In this document: in pieces, positions 62,207 to 64,000 of the stretch
How positions within the stretch are numbered: the first letter of the stretch is position 1
Layout: each line of letters opens with the position of its first letter
Origin: JANQOZ01 sp038747195
GTDB taxonomy: Bacteria; Pseudomonadota; Gammaproteobacteria; Xanthomonadales; SZUA-38
Length of the DNA stretch: 64,000 nt
NCBI GenBank assembly: GCA_038747195.1
Contig: JBCDKA010000002.1
Coordinates: 26,352 to 90,351, forward strand
Reading direction: 5' to 3'
Program-made: the position numbers and the translations under genes
Notes under the pieces: generated by a model
What the model was told of the DNA's origin: nothing
The model's database searches: none
The model's input: only the letters and a program-made list of their open reading frames with translations

Positions 62207-63181
62207 ATGGCAACCATTCACGATAATCCGCCGGCTGCTGTACGCCGCGACCTCGACGCCCTAAGCCAGGCGCTGGACGACCAGATCCCCGCGCAGACGC
62301 CATCCAATCTGTTGATCTGCACCTGGAACATTCGCTCGTTTGCGTCGCTGACCCGCCGCTGGACTGCCACGGGCAGCGACAGCCCGAAGCGCGACCTGCG
62401 CGGCCTCCGGGCCATTATCGAGATCATCCGGCGTTATGACGTGATTGCGGTTCAGGAGCTGAAAGGTGATCTTCGCGCGCTGCGTGACACGCTCAGTTTT
62501 CTTGGACCCGACTGGGGCTTTCTGATGACGGACGTGACCGCCGGCGCCAAAGGCAACAATGAGCGGCTGGCCTTTCTATTTAATCGAGCTCGGGTCCGAC
62601 CGTCAGGGCTGGCCGCGGAGCTGGTGGTGCCGCCGGAGCGACTGGAGCGCCTGGACGAAGGGGCGCTGCGAACCCAGTTCTGCCGCACGCCTTACGCGGT
62701 GAGTTTTGTCAGGGGCGACACCACCTTCATCCTGGTCACGCTGCACATTCTGTTCGGGGACAGCGCCTCGGACCGCATTCCCGAGCTCAACGAAATCGCT
62801 GACATCTTTGGTGACTGGGCCCGGCGCAGCAATCGCTGGCACCACAACCTGCTGTGCCTGGGCGACTTCAATATCGACCGGGTTGGGAGCCCGCTCTTCG
62901 ATGCCTTCACTCGCACCGGTTTGACCATCCCAACACAGCTGGTGGATCTGCCGCGGACGGTGTTCGACGACCCGGGCGACTCCAGCGACGATAATTTCTA
63001 CGATCAGATCGCCTGGTTTACCGCCGGATCGGGCGCGTTGCTGGACATGACGCTCAGCGACGCCGGCAACTTCGACTTTCAGCCGTTTGTGTATACCGAC
63101 CAAAACCTGTCGCGTGCCTCGATGTCGTTTCGCGTATCCGACCATCTCCCGCTGTGGGCGGAGTTTACTTTACCTTCTTGA
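62207..63181 (+). CDS. Endonuclease/exonuclease/phosphatase-fold protein
   Basis: 324 residues, no signal peptide. The EEP superfamily motifs are in order: LICTWNIRSF (metal-site Asn), VIAVQELKGD (Glu), LVTLHILFG (His), CLGDFNIDRVG (Asp and Asn) and RVSDHLPLWAEF (Asp-His pair). All catalytic residues are present. Members hydrolyse phosphodiesters in nucleic acids, inositol phosphates or sphingolipids. The position after two hydrolases, one in the membrane, leaves a lipid phosphodiesterase or a nuclease open. GGGGAT precedes the ATG. It ends the operon. Confidence 0.85.
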   Translation: MATIHDNPPAAVRRDLDALSQALDDQIPAQTPSNLLICTWNIRSFASLTRRWTATGSDSPKRDLRGLRAIIEIIRRYDVIAVQELKGDLRALRDTLSFLGPDWGFLMTDVTAGAKGNNERLAFLFNRARVRPSGLAAELVVPPERLERLDEGALRTQFCRTPYAVSFVRGDTTFILVTLHILFGDSASDRIPELNEIADIFGDWARRSNRWHHNLLCLGDFNIDRVGSPLFDAFTRTGLTIPTQLVDLPRTVFDDPGDSSDDNFYDQIAWFTAGSGALLDMTLSDAGNFDFQPFVYTDQNLSRASMSFRVSDHLPLWAEFTLPS

Positions 63182-63259
63182 GTTCTCGGCCAGACCGAAA
63201 AACGCCTGAGATGAGAAGCCGGTCAACAAACGCAGGTCGCATATTCATAAAATGGCGCG

Positions 63260-63988
63260 ATGAAAGGCTTTTTTCTTATGCTGCTGCTCTTAAGCATCAG
63301 CGCAACGGCTCAGACTGTGTTCGAGGAGCAAGACGGCCTCCTGGTGATCGAGCTGGAAAGTGCTGCGCCGCTGCCGAACAACTGGGTGCTGGGGCCAGCG
63401 GAAAACCCGACATCCCCCAACATCAGCGACCCCGGTGACGCGACCGGCCAGGGGTTTATCGTCTGGGAGGATCGCCAGTTTCTGAACGCGCCGGGCAACG
63501 GCGAAATCGTCTTTTTTGTCATGATCAACAATCCGGGCACCTACCGGTTTGAGTGGCGCAATCAGGTGGGTCGCGGCACCAACACGACAGAACATAACGA
63601 CACCTGGCTGAAAATCGACGCGGACAGCTACTTTGGCCAGCGCGGCAGCAGCGTGGTTTGCCCCAAGGGCAGGAATCCCTCCGAGAACGATTGTGTCGGC
63701 GGTCAGCCCGAGGGCTCAGGCTCGGACGGCTGGTTTAAGGTTTACTCCAGCGGCGCCAACGACTGGCGTTTCAGCACGCGCACAAGCGACAACGACGCTC
63801 ACGACATCTTTGCCCGCTTTGACTCAGCCGGAGTTTACACAATCCGCCTCTCGGCCCGCTCGTCGAGCCACGTCATTGATCGGCTGATCATGCACAGCGA
63901 CACGTTCAGCGGTAATCCGCGCAGCCTCGATTTACCGGAGTCCGCGCGTATCGATCTGGACGCCGTGTTCTCCGACGGATTTGAGTAA
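63260..63988 (+). CDS. Secreted protein of unknown function with C-terminal SDGFE motif
   Basis: 242 residues with a signal peptide (MKGFFLMLLLLSISATAQ). The mature protein looks like a single jelly-roll or carbohydrate-binding module: LLVIELESAAPLPNNWVLG at the start, GTYRFEWRNQVGRG, NDTWLKIDADSYFG, FKVYSSGANDWRFSTRTSDNDAHDIFARF, GVYTIRLSARSSSHVIDRLIMHS. It resembles the C-terminal domains of some glycoside hydrolases. It ends exactly with VFSDGFE (63965-63985). No Shine-Dalgarno sequence precedes the ATG; TAAAAT at 63248-63253 suggests a leaderless transcript. A role in binding glycans is inferred only from fold pattern. Confidence 0.75.
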   Translation: MKGFFLMLLLLSISATAQTVFEEQDGLLVIELESAAPLPNNWVLGPAENPTSPNISDPGDATGQGFIVWEDRQFLNAPGNGEIVFFVMINNPGTYRFEWRNQVGRGTNTTEHNDTWLKIDADSYFGQRGSSVVCPKGRNPSENDCVGGQPEGSGSDGWFKVYSSGANDWRFSTRTSDNDAHDIFARFDSAGVYTIRLSARSSSHVIDRLIMHSDTFSGNPRSLDLPESARIDLDAVFSDGFE

Positions 63989-64000
63989 CGGCTGAGATAA

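Noticed and set aside
1..64000. Mobile element, prophage, CRISPR or tRNA
   Set aside because: No transposase, integrase or phage structural genes, no regularly spaced repeats and no tRNA-like cloverleaf noticed. The only DNA repeats seen are the coding Calx-beta units.

Overview
The window is GC-rich, densely coded chromosomal DNA that looks like a free-living gammaproteobacterium. Many secreted peptidases and beta-solenoid proteins, OmpR-type winged-helix/TPR membrane regulators and a recurring (hydrophobic)-F-x-D-G-F-E C-terminus suggest the Xanthomonadales/Wenzhouxiangella neighbourhood. This assignment is inferred from gene content only. I found no rRNA, tRNA, CRISPR array, insertion sequence or prophage. 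About 46 genes fill both strands and no gene-free stretch exceeds 300 bases.

Layout. 1-6.4 kb: end of an unrecognised gene; a lipoprotein alpha/beta hydrolase plus MarR repressor operon behind two phased operators; a LytS/LytR-type two-component pair; a second S33-type peptidase. 6.5-17 kb: a 1838-residue mosaic surface protein, an esterase, a beta-helix protein and a Calx-beta protein. 17-24.5 kb: a winged-helix/TPR membrane regulator, a small secreted protein and two tandem S9 peptidases. 24.5-29.3 kb: racemase-like protein coupled to a PQQ-type sugar dehydrogenase, DUF72, a short-chain dehydrogenase, DUF4197. 29.4-38.8 kb: an NHL-propeller protein with a caspase-like peptidase domain and an inactive second copy, a chorismate-lyase-like protein, a secreted propeller-like protein, a truncated-looking hydrolase with a lipoprotein, and a beta-helix protein. 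38.9-45.8 kb: ECF sigma factor/Ser-Thr kinase pair, another beta-helix protein, another winged-helix/TPR regulator, a beta-lactamase-fold hydrolase. 45.8-50.9 kb: a TIR-TPR protein, a NodU/CmcH-type carbamoyltransferase, SxtJ and DUF5989 in a tight operon, then a small membrane protein. 51-56 kb: sulfatase, LysR regulator, small TPR protein, animal-type haem peroxidase. 56-64 kb: a second sigma/kinase pair, a three-gene operon (DUF900 hydrolase, multi-pass membrane hydrolase, endonuclease/exonuclease/phosphatase-fold protein) and a last secreted protein.

Two themes connect the genes. First, eight exported proteins of unrelated architecture carry the same short motif, usually at the extreme C-terminus, which suggests a shared sorting or processing signal. 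Second, the window is rich in TPR-based signalling: two kinase/sigma modules, two winged-helix/TPR membrane regulators, and a TIR protein of the same general architecture. Start codons were moved from the longest ORF wherever a signal peptide, ribosome binding site or stop/start overlap supported a downstream start.
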